Origin: Saccharobesus litoralis
GTDB lineage: Bacteria; Pseudomonadota; Gammaproteobacteria; Enterobacterales; Alteromonadaceae
Direction of reading: 5' to 3'
DNA length: 64,000 nucleotides
Assembly (NCBI RefSeq): GCF_003063625.1
Contig: NZ_CP026604.1
Location: 744,001 to 808,000 of the forward strand
In this document: positions 54,582 to 63,203 of the stretch, piece after piece
Layout of the letters: every line of letters begins with the position of its first letter
How positions within the stretch are numbered: the stretch's first letter is position 1
Position numbers and translations under genes: made by a program
Notes under the pieces: generated by a model
The model's input: only the letters and a program-made list of their open reading frames with translations
Databases searched by the model: none
Told to the model about the DNA's origin: nothing

Positions 54582-54845
54582 ACGTTCCTAAAGCCTAAAA
54601 TTAGCCTACCAACTTAATATTAGTCGTTAAACCTGAGTTAGACACAAAACAAGTGACATTTTTATTTGTGTTAAATTCGCTAATTTTAAATGACACCAAG
54701 TGGTCATTTTCAGCTTCTTTAAGGTGTGCAAAATAGATAAAAGTGTTATCAATTAAGTTTGGCTGTATGCCTATTGCCAATATAGATGTGAGAGAAAAGG
54801 GGCGTGTATCTGTGCTAGTTACACACCCGTGTGACAATTTTTTGC

Positions 54846-57698
54846 TTATAATGTAAGGCTGTATTGCCCTGCTTGATAAACTTTTGGTGGTTTACCCGCA
54901 ACAGTCACTTGAGCTGTGGTGTTATTGGGTACAGTAAATTGCCACTCAATTTTATTACCCACGCGTTTCCAGTTACTCACAATTTTGCCGTAGCCAGTTT
55001 TATAGCTGGTTTCGACCCAATCTAATGATTTCGGGAATACCGGCGCTAACGCGAAGTGTTGATAGCCAGGGTTATCGCCTAATGGACGAATACCGCCTAA
55101 GCCTTCATAAAACCAACCATCGTAACCGCTATGGAATGGGTGGTTTAACGAACGACCCGCTGGGTTTCTGCCTTCAGGATCTTTTTCTGGATCCCACACG
55201 CCTTTGCGCTCCCATAAGGTCGTGGCTTTTAATTTATCAAATTGCCACTGATAACCTGGGTAACCTTTAGCGGTGAAAATACCATAGGCAGTATCACCAT
55301 AGCCGTAATCACTTAACGCGCGGTAAACATAGGTTTGACCTAATGCGCCAATAGAGCCATGACCCTTCCAGTTTTCTAATACATCTTTGTTTAACGCATC
55401 CGCTACTGATTGGCGTAAGGCTGGTGGGGTAATTCCAAACTGCAATGCCATGGCATCTGCGGTTTGGCTGCCGTAATGACCAGTTTCAGGGTTGTAATAT
55501 TCTTTGTGATATTGCCCCGCAATACGTTCAAACAAAGCTTGGTAGTGCTGCGCCTGTTGCGGTTTATTTAATAAAGCAGACATTTTTGCCATTAGCTCTG
55601 CACCGTGCGCCAAAAAGCCAGAGGTGGTCATGGTTGGTAAGGTGTACTCAGGGTTACAACGTTTACGTGTCATGCCCGGTACGCGCACAGGATCACACCA
55701 ATCGCCATAGCCTTTGCGTAACAAATTGTCGGTTAATTGCGATTCAGCTGCATCCATGTATTCCACCATGCTGTCCCACTGCTGTTCGATAACTTTCAAA
55801 TCACCGTGATGACGGTAATGCTCCCAAGCAATAATAACTTCAGCCACTGCCCAATCATAAGTACCACCGTGTGAACGTTTACCCGGTACAACAGCCGGTG
55901 CAATATGACTAGAGGTAGCAAAATCACCTAAGTACTTTTGCCAGAAATTTTCCATATCATAATTGTAGTTGCCTGTGATAAGAGCCGCATGGGCATCACC
56001 TGTCCAACCGGCTCGCTCACGAATTGGGCAATCCATTGGCACTGCCATTAAGTTGCCTTCATAGCTCCACAGGGCCATATCGTGAATGCGGTTAACTAAT
56101 GGGTTGGCGCTTTTAAACTGCCCGACTATTTCAACATCGCTTCGTACTAAGTGACCATAAACAGCATCAAGCGCAGGCTTTGATGTTAAGCCGGTTATTT
56201 CCATGTAACGGAAACCATGCCAAGTAAAAGTAGGCGACCAGCTGCTTGCGTCTTTACCTGATGCTATGTAAGTGTCGACTTGTTTTAACAGTGGTGCGCC
56301 ACCACCTGATTTTTGACTAAGATTACCGTCAATATCCGCCCATTCACCATAACGTAAGTTGATTGCTTGACCGGCTGTTAAACTTAACTTAGCTAAATTG
56401 ATTGTCGGAATACCGGTAAAGTTTTGCCCAAAATCAAACACCCATACCTTGTCGCGTGGTTGATAAATTTTGATTGGCGTAACTTTTTTAACCGCACGAA
56501 TTGGTGGTAATAATTGTGGCTCTAAACGCTGGGTTGGCCATTGCTGTAATACTTCAACCGGTTGCCAATTGGCTAGGTTTTTAGTTTGGGTATTACGCGA
56601 CCAATCTTTAACTACATTATTTGCATCGAATAATTCACCAGAGAACAAACCTTCTTTTAAAATTGGTGATGGGTGTGATAACCATTCTTGGTTAGAGGCT
56701 ATCGTTTGGCGCGTACCGTCAGCATAGGTGACATCCAATTGGGCAATAAATTTAGGTTGACCAAACGACAAGGTTTTTTGCTTACGCTTACCTTTTTGGG
56801 CATCAGGGTTTGACCATTTGCTAAAGGCAATATTTTCATCGTACCAACCACTGCCTAAATGCACTGCAATGGTATTTTGTCCTTTATCGAGCAATTGACT
56901 GACTTCGTCTGTGTTGTACAAAATACGTTTGTCAAAATCAGTCTGGCCAGGATCCGCTAAGCGATCATCCACTTTTTGGCCGTTTATAAAAATTTCGTAA
57001 TAGCCACCTGCCGTGCTATGCAGTTTTGCTTTGCTAATAGGCTTATTGGCATCTACGTTGAAGCTATGGCGGAATAAGCTTGCGGTGGGTTGCGCTTTTA
57101 ATTGCTCCACCACACCCCACTGAGTTTCTAGTTTATGCTTAGGGGGTAACTCAGTAATGGCTGAGTGAACGTTAGCTGCGTAGTGCATCCATTCAAGTCG
57201 AGCTGGAGTGACTTTTGCTACGGTTCTGTCTTTGACTTGCAGCCATTGAGCTTGCCAGTCAGATTGAGTGATTAAGCCCATTTCCCAAAAACTAGGCGCA
57301 CTCCAAGCACTGGCTTGATGACTATCGCTCGACCAAACGCGAACTTGCCACACCGCTTTTTGATTGGCTGTTAATGTTTTACCTTGATAGGCAATATTAA
57401 CCGAGACGCTCGAGTCGACTTTGCCGCTATCCCAAAGATCGGCTTGCCCTTTGGCTAACAAGGCTTCGCTACTGGCGACCCGCACTTGATAGGCGGTTTG
57501 CATTTTGACGTTGGCATACCAAGAAAGCCGAGGCTTAGGTTGATGCACGTTAAGTGGATTAACATTGTCTTCAACCAATAAATGGCTTGGTGGTGTGGAG
57601 TGTATTTTTGAACTCGCTGATTCTTGCTTAAGCTCGCTATTTGAGCAAGCCGCCAACCCCACTACAGTCAAAACGATAAATATCAGTTTTTTAATCAT
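54846..57698 (-). CDS. Lipoprotein GH78 alpha-L-rhamnosidase (950 aa)
   Basis: A lipoprotein signal, MIKKLIFIVLTVVGLAA-C, anchors the enzyme. Domains in order: a fibronectin-like N-domain (PRLSWYANVKMQTAYQVRV, to about residue 150), Bac_rhamnosid_N with SKAKLHSTAGGYYEIFINGQ, a jelly-roll part near VFDFGQNFTGIP, and the catalytic barrel with the signature MDCPIRERAGWTGDAHAALI at about residues 553-572, whose Asp and Glu residues are the expected acid and base region. A C-terminal part ends NTTAQVTVAGKPPKVYQAGQ. Size and order are typical for GH78. It should remove terminal rhamnose at the cell surface. It is the first gene of its strand group. Confidence 0.93.
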   Translation of the reverse strand: MIKKLIFIVLTVVGLAACSNSELKQESASSKIHSTPPSHLLVEDNVNPLNVHQPKPRLSWYANVKMQTAYQVRVASSEALLAKGQADLWDSGKVDSSVSVNIAYQGKTLTANQKAVWQVRVWSSDSHQASAWSAPSFWEMGLITQSDWQAQWLQVKDRTVAKVTPARLEWMHYAANVHSAITELPPKHKLETQWGVVEQLKAQPTASLFRHSFNVDANKPISKAKLHSTAGGYYEIFINGQKVDDRLADPGQTDFDKRILYNTDEVSQLLDKGQNTIAVHLGSGWYDENIAFSKWSNPDAQKGKRKQKTLSFGQPKFIAQLDVTYADGTRQTIASNQEWLSHPSPILKEGLFSGELFDANNVVKDWSRNTQTKNLANWQPVEVLQQWPTQRLEPQLLPPIRAVKKVTPIKIYQPRDKVWVFDFGQNFTGIPTINLAKLSLTAGQAINLRYGEWADIDGNLSQKSGGGAPLLKQVDTYIASGKDASSWSPTFTWHGFRYMEITGLTSKPALDAVYGHLVRSDVEIVGQFKSANPLVNRIHDMALWSYEGNLMAVPMDCPIRERAGWTGDAHAALITGNYNYDMENFWQKYLGDFATSSHIAPAVVPGKRSHGGTYDWAVAEVIIAWEHYRHHGDLKVIEQQWDSMVEYMDAAESQLTDNLLRKGYGDWCDPVRVPGMTRKRCNPEYTLPTMTTSGFLAHGAELMAKMSALLNKPQQAQHYQALFERIAGQYHKEYYNPETGHYGSQTADAMALQFGITPPALRQSVADALNKDVLENWKGHGSIGALGQTYVYRALSDYGYGDTAYGIFTAKGYPGYQWQFDKLKATTLWERKGVWDPEKDPEGRNPAGRSLNHPFHSGYDGWFYEGLGGIRPLGDNPGYQHFALAPVFPKSLDWVETSYKTGYGKIVSNWKRVGNKIEWQFTVPNNTTAQVTVAGKPPKVYQAGQYSLTL

Positions 57699-58130
57699 TA
57701 TTTAGTTACCTTTTCGAGTTTTTGTGGCGCTTTGGCCATATAGCAACTCTTGTTCGCCATACCATGGCTATGAACGAAATTACCCAAATGTAAGTTTTAT
57801 GTGTATAAATTGAGATAATCGGTTAGTATAATTTAAACAAACAAACACAATCATGTCTAATCATTATTAATCATTTGTAATAAAGGTGATATTACCTTGT
57901 ATTCCAAAACGAGAGATTGGTGTGAACTGTAGGTCGGTCTTTAGGCCGATGGGTACGCAAAGGTTAAAGGCTAAATTATTGGTTTTGGTTGGCAGTTTCC
58001 ACAAGCATAAATGCTCGTCAAAGTTTTTGGTTTGCAGGCTCTGCAAGCATACAAGATTTTGTTCCCGACAAATCTTAAGTACCAGCTTCCATGCAGGCAA
58101 ATGCTCGCCTTGGTTTTTCGTTTAATTTAT
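57699..58130. other. Intergenic region with repeat blocks
   Basis: No gene was recognised. Repeat words GGTTTGCAGGCTCTGCAAGC (58029-58050) and related fragments of the 17337 and 17494 families are present. Confidence 0.5.
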
Positions 58131-58160
58131 AAAAGCTTGGTTTAACCCAACCAAGCTTTT
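58131..58160 (-). terminator. Terminator after the jelly-roll lyase gene
   Basis: A 10-bp stem (AAAAGCTTGG / CCAAGCTTTT) lies 29 bases after the stop, with AT-rich tails on both sides. Confidence 0.75.
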
Positions 58161-58189
58161 TAATTATGTTGGGGTGATCCCGAGCTAGT

Positions 58190-58978
58190 TTATGGTTTTT
58201 TACCACGAACCACTAAGAAGTTATCATATAACGCTGACACTTCACCGGTTTTGACTTCACCATTCGCTATGCTTGGCATAGAGCCCAAGAAGCTTGTACG
58301 GATAATTTTTTGAATTTTAGCTTGTGGTGGTACGTTTGAATTTGAACCGCCAAAGAATTTAAAACCTGTTTTCTTGGCAACTTCAACGCCATCGACAAAT
58401 AAACGAGCTTCAGCATCTGATGTTGAGCTTGAACTATTAACTTTGACGTAAATTGCTAAATCGTACCAACGATTCTTCTCAAGCGTAACTTGTTCTGCTT
58501 TGATGATTTCTCCACATTGTCCGTCTGGCTTGCCTTGTCGATAAATATACAGCTGCGGATGTTTGTCGCGAATACCAATTCGTGCACTCCAGCCGTAAGT
58601 GGTAATGTCTTTACAACCAGTGACAGGCTCTTCTGGGCCAACACCAAAAAACTTGCCGCCCATATTGGTATCATAGTTATCTTCTAGCTTAATACGATAT
58701 TTAAATGTGGCGTCTATGGCATTTTCCGCGATGGGGATCTGCCCTACCATCATGGGATGAGAGCCGACTCTACCCGTACTAAAATTTTTATACAGTGGGT
58801 ATTTAATTCGGATGTTATTTGCACCGTCTCTAAACTTCACATTAGCGTGAGTCCAGTCCCCTGCGTTGCCTGAATTAAAGCTTTCTGAATAAAGCGTACT
58901 GGCCGCGTTTACATTGGCAGATACCATGAATATTGATGTTAAAGATGTTATCAGTGCTAATTTTTTTAAATTTTTCAC
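58190..58978 (-). CDS. Secreted jelly-roll polysaccharide lyase-like protein
   Basis: The 262-residue protein has a signal peptide (about residues 7-25, ending NVNAA) and a concanavalin-type beta-sandwich. ATFKYRIKLEDNYDT, GGKFFGVG, WSARIGIRDKHPQLYIYRQG and KNRWYDLAIYVKVNS resemble the alginate/glucuronan lyase families with a jelly-roll fold (PL14, PL20, PL28-like), in which a K/R, H and Y in the central sheet catalyse beta elimination. The mature size (about 26 kDa) fits. Two membrane-anchored helical proteins are encoded immediately upstream in the same direction (66-base gap). Substrate by context is the uronic-acid backbone of ulvan; family needs checking. Confidence 0.65.
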   Translation of the reverse strand: MKNLKKLALITSLTSIFMVSANVNAASTLYSESFNSGNAGDWTHANVKFRDGANNIRIKYPLYKNFSTGRVGSHPMMVGQIPIAENAIDATFKYRIKLEDNYDTNMGGKFFGVGPEEPVTGCKDITTYGWSARIGIRDKHPQLYIYRQGKPDGQCGEIIKAEQVTLEKNRWYDLAIYVKVNSSSSTSDAEARLFVDGVEVAKKTGFKFFGGSNSNVPPQAKIQKIIRTSFLGSMPSIANGEVKTGEVSALYDNFLVVRGKKP

Positions 58979-59044
58979 GTTTTTTCCAACCGTTTTAATT
59001 AGTTTATTGTGTTGTGTTGATGATTGTTGTTGAGTTTTAACTTT

Positions 59045-60028
59045 TTAGATGGCACCTCCTATTTTTAGCGCTAACTTTTTTTGTTCATAATGGTTAGCAA
59101 GCGAGAATTGCTGCTCGCTATATTGCGTAATCTCGTATTTTTGCTGCTCGCTAAAGCGCTCTGAATAAGCGGCAACCCAGCTTTGAATCGACTGCAGGCG
59201 TGCCATTGCAGATAGCGTTACATCGTTTTGCATAAGGGCAAAAATCTCATGAAATGCACTTTCTCGAATAAAGTCTGATTGGGTTAAGGTATGAGTAATG
59301 GCTGTTTTTACACTTGGCTCCGTCGAGTTTTGATATACATCGATTAATTGCGAGTAAAAATCGGCAAGGTTTAACTTGCTCATTTCATTATTCAATGCGG
59401 ATATTAATTGCAATTGCGCATCAGTGATGAGGTCAGTAACTAAAAGGTCTTTGATAAGCTGCGGCTTGTATTCAGTTTGATTAATCGTTACCGCTAGCTC
59501 TATCGCAGTCTCTTGGTCGATAGCACGATCGGCATTAGCAAATTGATAGACAATCTCTTCTAGCTTTGTAATTTCAAGTTGTTTTAACACTTGCACTAAG
59601 TAACGCCGAGTTGCGTCATTTGGTCGGTGCATGATTTTATCTATAATATCACCGATTATTTCAGGGTTAGCATTAAAGTCTATATTGGGATGATATGTTG
59701 GGTTGTCACTTAACCAGCGTCTTTCAAGGGGTGTTAAGCCCTGTTCCAATACCTGAGTTAGCGCTAATTGTGGTTGGGTAGTTGTCTCCAGAATACTGTC
59801 TTGACTTATATAGTCTTGTTCATTGGCACAAGCGTGTTGCTCGATATTAAGATGGCTGCTGTTGGCGGCTTTAACAGATAGGCTTGTATCTGTTTGTGCA
59901 TAGGCATGTGACGACGGAATACTGAAGTTATTTAAGCCTGTATGTAAACCCCAAACGATCACCGCACCCAGTAACAACCCTATGGCAAGCGACAGTAATT
60001 CAGCCGATAGTTTTAACGTTTTTAGCAT
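59045..60028 (-). CDS. Membrane-anchored helical-repeat protein, paralogue B
   Basis: I do not recognise a characterised family. The 327-residue protein has one membrane helix near the N-terminus (about residues 12-31, SLAIGLLLGAVIVWGLHTG), a polar linker, and a helical C-terminal part of HEAT-like units such as NDATRRYLVQVLKQLEITKL and DQETAIELAVTINQTEYKP. It is clearly similar in layout and motif order to the gene upstream (60065): LTQVLEQGLTPLERRWL parallels LTDTLHLGLTQQQADTFL, and RAIDQETAI parallels RIIDQQSAI. The bulk should be periplasmic. It lies 36 bases after its paralogue and 66 before the jelly-roll lyase gene. Confidence 0.7.
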   Translation of the reverse strand: MLKTLKLSAELLSLAIGLLLGAVIVWGLHTGLNNFSIPSSHAYAQTDTSLSVKAANSSHLNIEQHACANEQDYISQDSILETTTQPQLALTQVLEQGLTPLERRWLSDNPTYHPNIDFNANPEIIGDIIDKIMHRPNDATRRYLVQVLKQLEITKLEEIVYQFANADRAIDQETAIELAVTINQTEYKPQLIKDLLVTDLITDAQLQLISALNNEMSKLNLADFYSQLIDVYQNSTEPSVKTAITHTLTQSDFIRESAFHEIFALMQNDVTLSAMARLQSIQSWVAAYSERFSEQQKYEITQYSEQQFSLANHYEQKKLALKIGGAI

Positions 60029-60064
60029 TTAATAAGTCCCATTTTTATCTAGCCCCTTTTTTAT

Positions 60065-61141
60065 CTAGCCCAATAACTGCAGTACATTTATTGAGTTCAA
60101 TCTCACTGGCAGCGGATTAATAGGGTCGTTGGCAATTTCACGGATCCTATTTTTAAGTTCATCCCGTTGCTGGGGTGTCAGTGTAAATGGCTTATTAGTT
60201 AGCCATGTTTTAACCACGTCAATCGCTTGCAGAGTGATTTGGGCAGTGGTTGTCATGTCTGTTGAATTGATATGCTGCATGACATCGTGATAAGCGGCGG
60301 TTTGATGAGCAACATTAAATGAGCTTGCCTTGAGAATGCTAAGCCGTGCTAACGGATCACTCGATGCGTTGTAAGTCCTATTTAGCAACTTTTGGATCTG
60401 TGCAGATGTTGATAAGTGAGGATCGTCGGCAATAAAGCTAGAGACTAAATTTAAACCATGACTGTCTAGATTTTGCTGCAATGCGGTTTGTATAACGCGC
60501 GCGCGTAACTTGCTATCAGTCATTGCAGGTAGCAAGGAAATAGCAGATTGCTGATCGATTATCCTTGGTTGTAACAATAATTGCTCGACAACCTTAGCTA
60601 GTTCAATTTCAGGTATATTTTTAAGTAATGTCAGATAATATTGTCTAGCAATCGAATCTTCTTCTAACGTTGAGATAGCATCGAGAACGTCAGGTATTAA
60701 GCTTAGATTGTTGGCTAACTCTTGATAGTTTTCTGCAGCGGGTGCTTCAAGGAATGTGTCGGCTTGTTGCTGAGTTAATCCAAGGTGCAAGGTGTCAGTT
60801 AATGTCGGCTGCTGATAAATATTTGAGCTGTTTTCTGGATCCGCGTCATCATCTTGATTAGCACTAACATAAGTTTGAACTGCAGCATGACGACTCATTG
60901 GCAATGGCGTTGTTTTGTTCTGCTGCTCACAGCTTGAACTATTGTTAGCTGCTAAGACGTCTTTTTCTGCCGAATGCATTACCTGCTGATTTGCCACGAG
61001 AACACTATTGTTCGCGCTCAAATGCACAAGAATACCTATACCAATCCCCAAGCTTAAAATAAGCCCTGTAGCGATATAAACAGGCTTTATATCGCTCACT
61101 TTCATAATCAACTTTTGGTGCTGGGACTGATTGTTGCGCAT
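60065..61141 (-). CDS. Membrane-anchored helical-repeat protein, paralogue A
   Basis: The 358-residue product has a short basic N-terminus, a membrane helix (about residues 20-41, YIATGLILSLGIGIGILVHL), a Ser/Asn/Asp-rich linker (about 45-115), and helical repeat text (from about 115) such as ARQYYLTLLKNIPEIELAKV and LLQPRIIDQQSAISLLPAM. Function is unknown. It is the first gene of the unit 61141-58190, followed by paralogue B and the lyase. Possible roles are a scaffold or export/assembly helper for the lyase, or a sensor, but none is shown by sequence. No catalytic motif or lipobox is visible. Confidence 0.7.
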   Translation of the reverse strand: MRNNQSQHQKLIMKVSDIKPVYIATGLILSLGIGIGILVHLSANNSVLVANQQVMHSAEKDVLAANNSSSCEQQNKTTPLPMSRHAAVQTYVSANQDDDADPENSSNIYQQPTLTDTLHLGLTQQQADTFLEAPAAENYQELANNLSLIPDVLDAISTLEEDSIARQYYLTLLKNIPEIELAKVVEQLLLQPRIIDQQSAISLLPAMTDSKLRARVIQTALQQNLDSHGLNLVSSFIADDPHLSTSAQIQKLLNRTYNASSDPLARLSILKASSFNVAHQTAAYHDVMQHINSTDMTTTAQITLQAIDVVKTWLTNKPFTLTPQQRDELKNRIREIANDPINPLPVRLNSINVLQLLG

Positions 61142-61412
61142 ATTAAAAAGCTAAAGCCTCTTTACGTTGACTCACACAGATAAAGTCAAAATAAACCAAT
61201 ATGCGATAAACTAAGTGATAAAAAGATCAAAATCAACAAATAAATAACTATTAAGTGACTTTTTTGTTACGAAAGTTAATTTATGTGATTTATTATGATT
61301 GGAGCGGGAGGTTATTTCGGCAATATGGTTTAAACGAACATAAGCGCTTATCACGCAAGTGCTAGAATCAAATGGGTCGAAGTTACATCGACCCAGCTTG
61401 GGCTAGCCGAAA

Positions 61413-61653
61413 TAGTACTGTTTCCAGAAAAAAATGATCAGTTGAAAGCACCGAGTTAGTAAGAAAAACCAAATTAATGTAGGTCGAAATTTATTTCGAC
61501 AATAGCAGCAGAGCTGCTTCAGGCTTGGTTTCTAAGCGCGATATTACCTAATATCAACAACCATTGTTGAGGCACCAAAAGTAGGCGCTTTAAGCGAGCC
61601 TCAACCTACAAGTGAGATTTCAACTAATCAAAATTATTTCGAAAAGGTAATAG
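61413..61653. mobile_element. MITE-like element, copy 2 (about 241 bp)
   Basis: Arms TAGTACTGTTTCCAGAAA with ATGATCAGTTGAAA (left) and TTTCAACTAATCAAAATTAT with CGAAAAGGTAATAG (right) are the reversed counterparts of copy 1 at 15910-16135. The interior differs between copies and here contains REP-like palindrome 5. No coding capacity. Confidence 0.6.
61483..61500. repeat. REP-like palindrome, copy 5
   Basis: GTCGAAATTTATTTCGAC flanked by ATGTAG on the left and AATAGCAGCAGAGCTGCT on the right. It sits inside MITE-like copy 2. Confidence 0.8.
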
Positions 61654-61708
61654 TTCTGTTTTTATCTTGTACGCGTGTCTAAATAAGTTGCTAAATTAGT
61701 ACTTGCTA

Positions 61709-63004
61709 TTAGGGTGCATAAGTTAATATATCTTGCGCGTTTAGCTTAGCTTGTTGACTTAACTCGCTTGGCAAAATCGTGACACCTAGCATTAGCTGTG
61801 CTCGTTTAAACATAGGGATAGCAAATTTTGTCAAATTCGCTTTAACCCCGCCGCCTGTTATTTGTTTCCATTGCCATTTTTTGTGGTTAGTCATGTAAGG
61901 TACGACAAATTCAAATCCTTTTTGCAAGCTAGCCCCCTTGTCACTTGCATAAGACCAAAGATCAATATCGGTGTGGCGTTTGGCTAAATCGGCGATGCGC
62001 ACTAATGCCCATAAATTATTGATGGTATAACTGACTGATTTGGTACGCTTTAACTCTAATGGTTGGCTGCCATCATCTGCAATTTGCGCGGCAATACGCA
62101 AGGTTTTTGCTTGCTCTATACGCGCTTTGGCTTCTGTTATTTTTCCAAGGTATAGCATTAAGCCAATCGCTTGGTAGTCATAGTTGGTGCCATGATTATT
62201 CGTGCGGGTACTTTCGCGAATACCAAATTCACTGGTCGTTAGCCAAGTGTAGTATTCGTGCAACCATTGTTGCATTTGCGCTTGATTCTGGCCTTGCCAC
62301 ATTTTATTACGCTCAAGTAACTGTATGGTCGTTACCACCTTGCCGATATCTGTCCAACTGATCACCCCAAAATTTGTGCCGCTGACTTTACCCGGAATGG
62401 CCTTGGCGTAGTCTAAGTTGGGGTTCATTTTGGTTTTGGGGTTAACAAACCAGGTGTATACTATCTCTTTGGCTTTGGTTAAGTAGCGCATGTCGTTTGA
62501 GTGGTAAAAAGCTAAATTTAATATACCAAGCGCATTGAGCATATCTTTACGGCGCTTCCAATCTGTAGCGGGGCTTAAATTTACGCGATTAAATTCACCA
62601 TCTTTATAGATCCACGGTAATCCGTCTGGTTTGCTTTTATCAGGCCAGTAATACGCACCTAAGGTGTGGTAGTCATGAATATCTCCACTATCGGCAATCA
62701 TGGTTTTATTGGTAACCGGATCGACTTTCTTCTTAAGTTCTTTATTGGCTAACTTGCTTAGCTCTTTATACGCTTGCACATAGATTGGGTTATTAGCATT
62801 CAGTTTTTGCTTAGCAACGACAAGCTGTGTTTCATTTAAATAAATTAATTTATTTGCTTGGTGAGCTTGTGATTTATCAGCATGGTTGCCATGGGCAACG
62901 TTGTCAGAAGGCGATTTAGTCGATTGCTGTTGCGTTGCACCACAACCGGCGAAATTGAGCAGAACCGTAAAAAAAACCAAAGCGTTGAGTAAATGCATTT
63001 TCAT
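61709..63004 (-). CDS. Alginate-lyase-fold lipoprotein (PF05426-like polysaccharide lyase)
   Basis: The N-terminus MKMHLLNALVFFTVLLNFAG-C is a lipoprotein signal (lipobox FAGC). After a His/Lys/Ser-rich linker (about 25-50), the (alpha/alpha) toroid of the alginate_lyase family follows: HDYHTLGAYYWPDKSKPDGL, the central RESTRTNNHGTNYDYQAIGL with the Asn-Asn-His-Gly-x-x-Tyr catalytic region near residue 270, and DGSQPLELKRTKSVSYTINN. This pattern occurs in PL5 and related families (for example PL38) acting on alginate, glucuronan or other polyuronides. With ulvan-type genes next to it, a glucuronic-acid-containing oligosaccharide is the expected substrate. It is divergent from the PL25-like gene at 63204. 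Confidence 0.8.
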   Translation of the reverse strand: MKMHLLNALVFFTVLLNFAGCGATQQQSTKSPSDNVAHGNHADKSQAHQANKLIYLNETQLVVAKQKLNANNPIYVQAYKELSKLANKELKKKVDPVTNKTMIADSGDIHDYHTLGAYYWPDKSKPDGLPWIYKDGEFNRVNLSPATDWKRRKDMLNALGILNLAFYHSNDMRYLTKAKEIVYTWFVNPKTKMNPNLDYAKAIPGKVSGTNFGVISWTDIGKVVTTIQLLERNKMWQGQNQAQMQQWLHEYYTWLTTSEFGIRESTRTNNHGTNYDYQAIGLMLYLGKITEAKARIEQAKTLRIAAQIADDGSQPLELKRTKSVSYTINNLWALVRIADLAKRHTDIDLWSYASDKGASLQKGFEFVVPYMTNHKKWQWKQITGGGVKANLTKFAIPMFKRAQLMLGVTILPSELSQQAKLNAQDILTYAP

Positions 63005-63203
63005 ATATGCGCTATCTAATAGTTAGTTATCTATTATGAATAGCGATATAAATAGCCAGTTACTACCCCTGTTATTTTCGATGTTTAACAAGATCTTCTG
63101 TTGGGGTAGTAATTTAGTTTCAAGCTCGCTTTTCTTTATATACAGGGGCAGTCATACATATGACTGGCTTTTGCATTCACGATAAATACATAAGCAAGCC
63201 AAT
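63005..63203. promoter_or_regulatory. Divergent promoter region of two lyase genes
   Basis: This 199-base spacer separates the alginate-lyase-fold gene (-) from the PL25-like gene (+). No clear operator palindrome was found. Confidence 0.45.

Larger units (their letters stand above)
61142..61708. other. Intergenic region with MITE-like element
   Basis: Contains the second MITE-like copy and REP-like copy 5. The part next to 61141 should hold the promoter of the helical-protein/lyase unit. No gene was recognised. Confidence 0.5.

Noticed and set aside
54601-54837. 78-codon minus-strand frame between the GH78 and sugar-binding genes
   Set aside because: It has no recognisable motif, signal or ribosome site, and fills a spacer. 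Kept out for lack of support, although a small protein cannot be excluded.
57867-58125. Opposing frames of 77 and 79 codons
   Set aside because: They lie over repeat words shared with 17494 and 23138 and show no coding signature.
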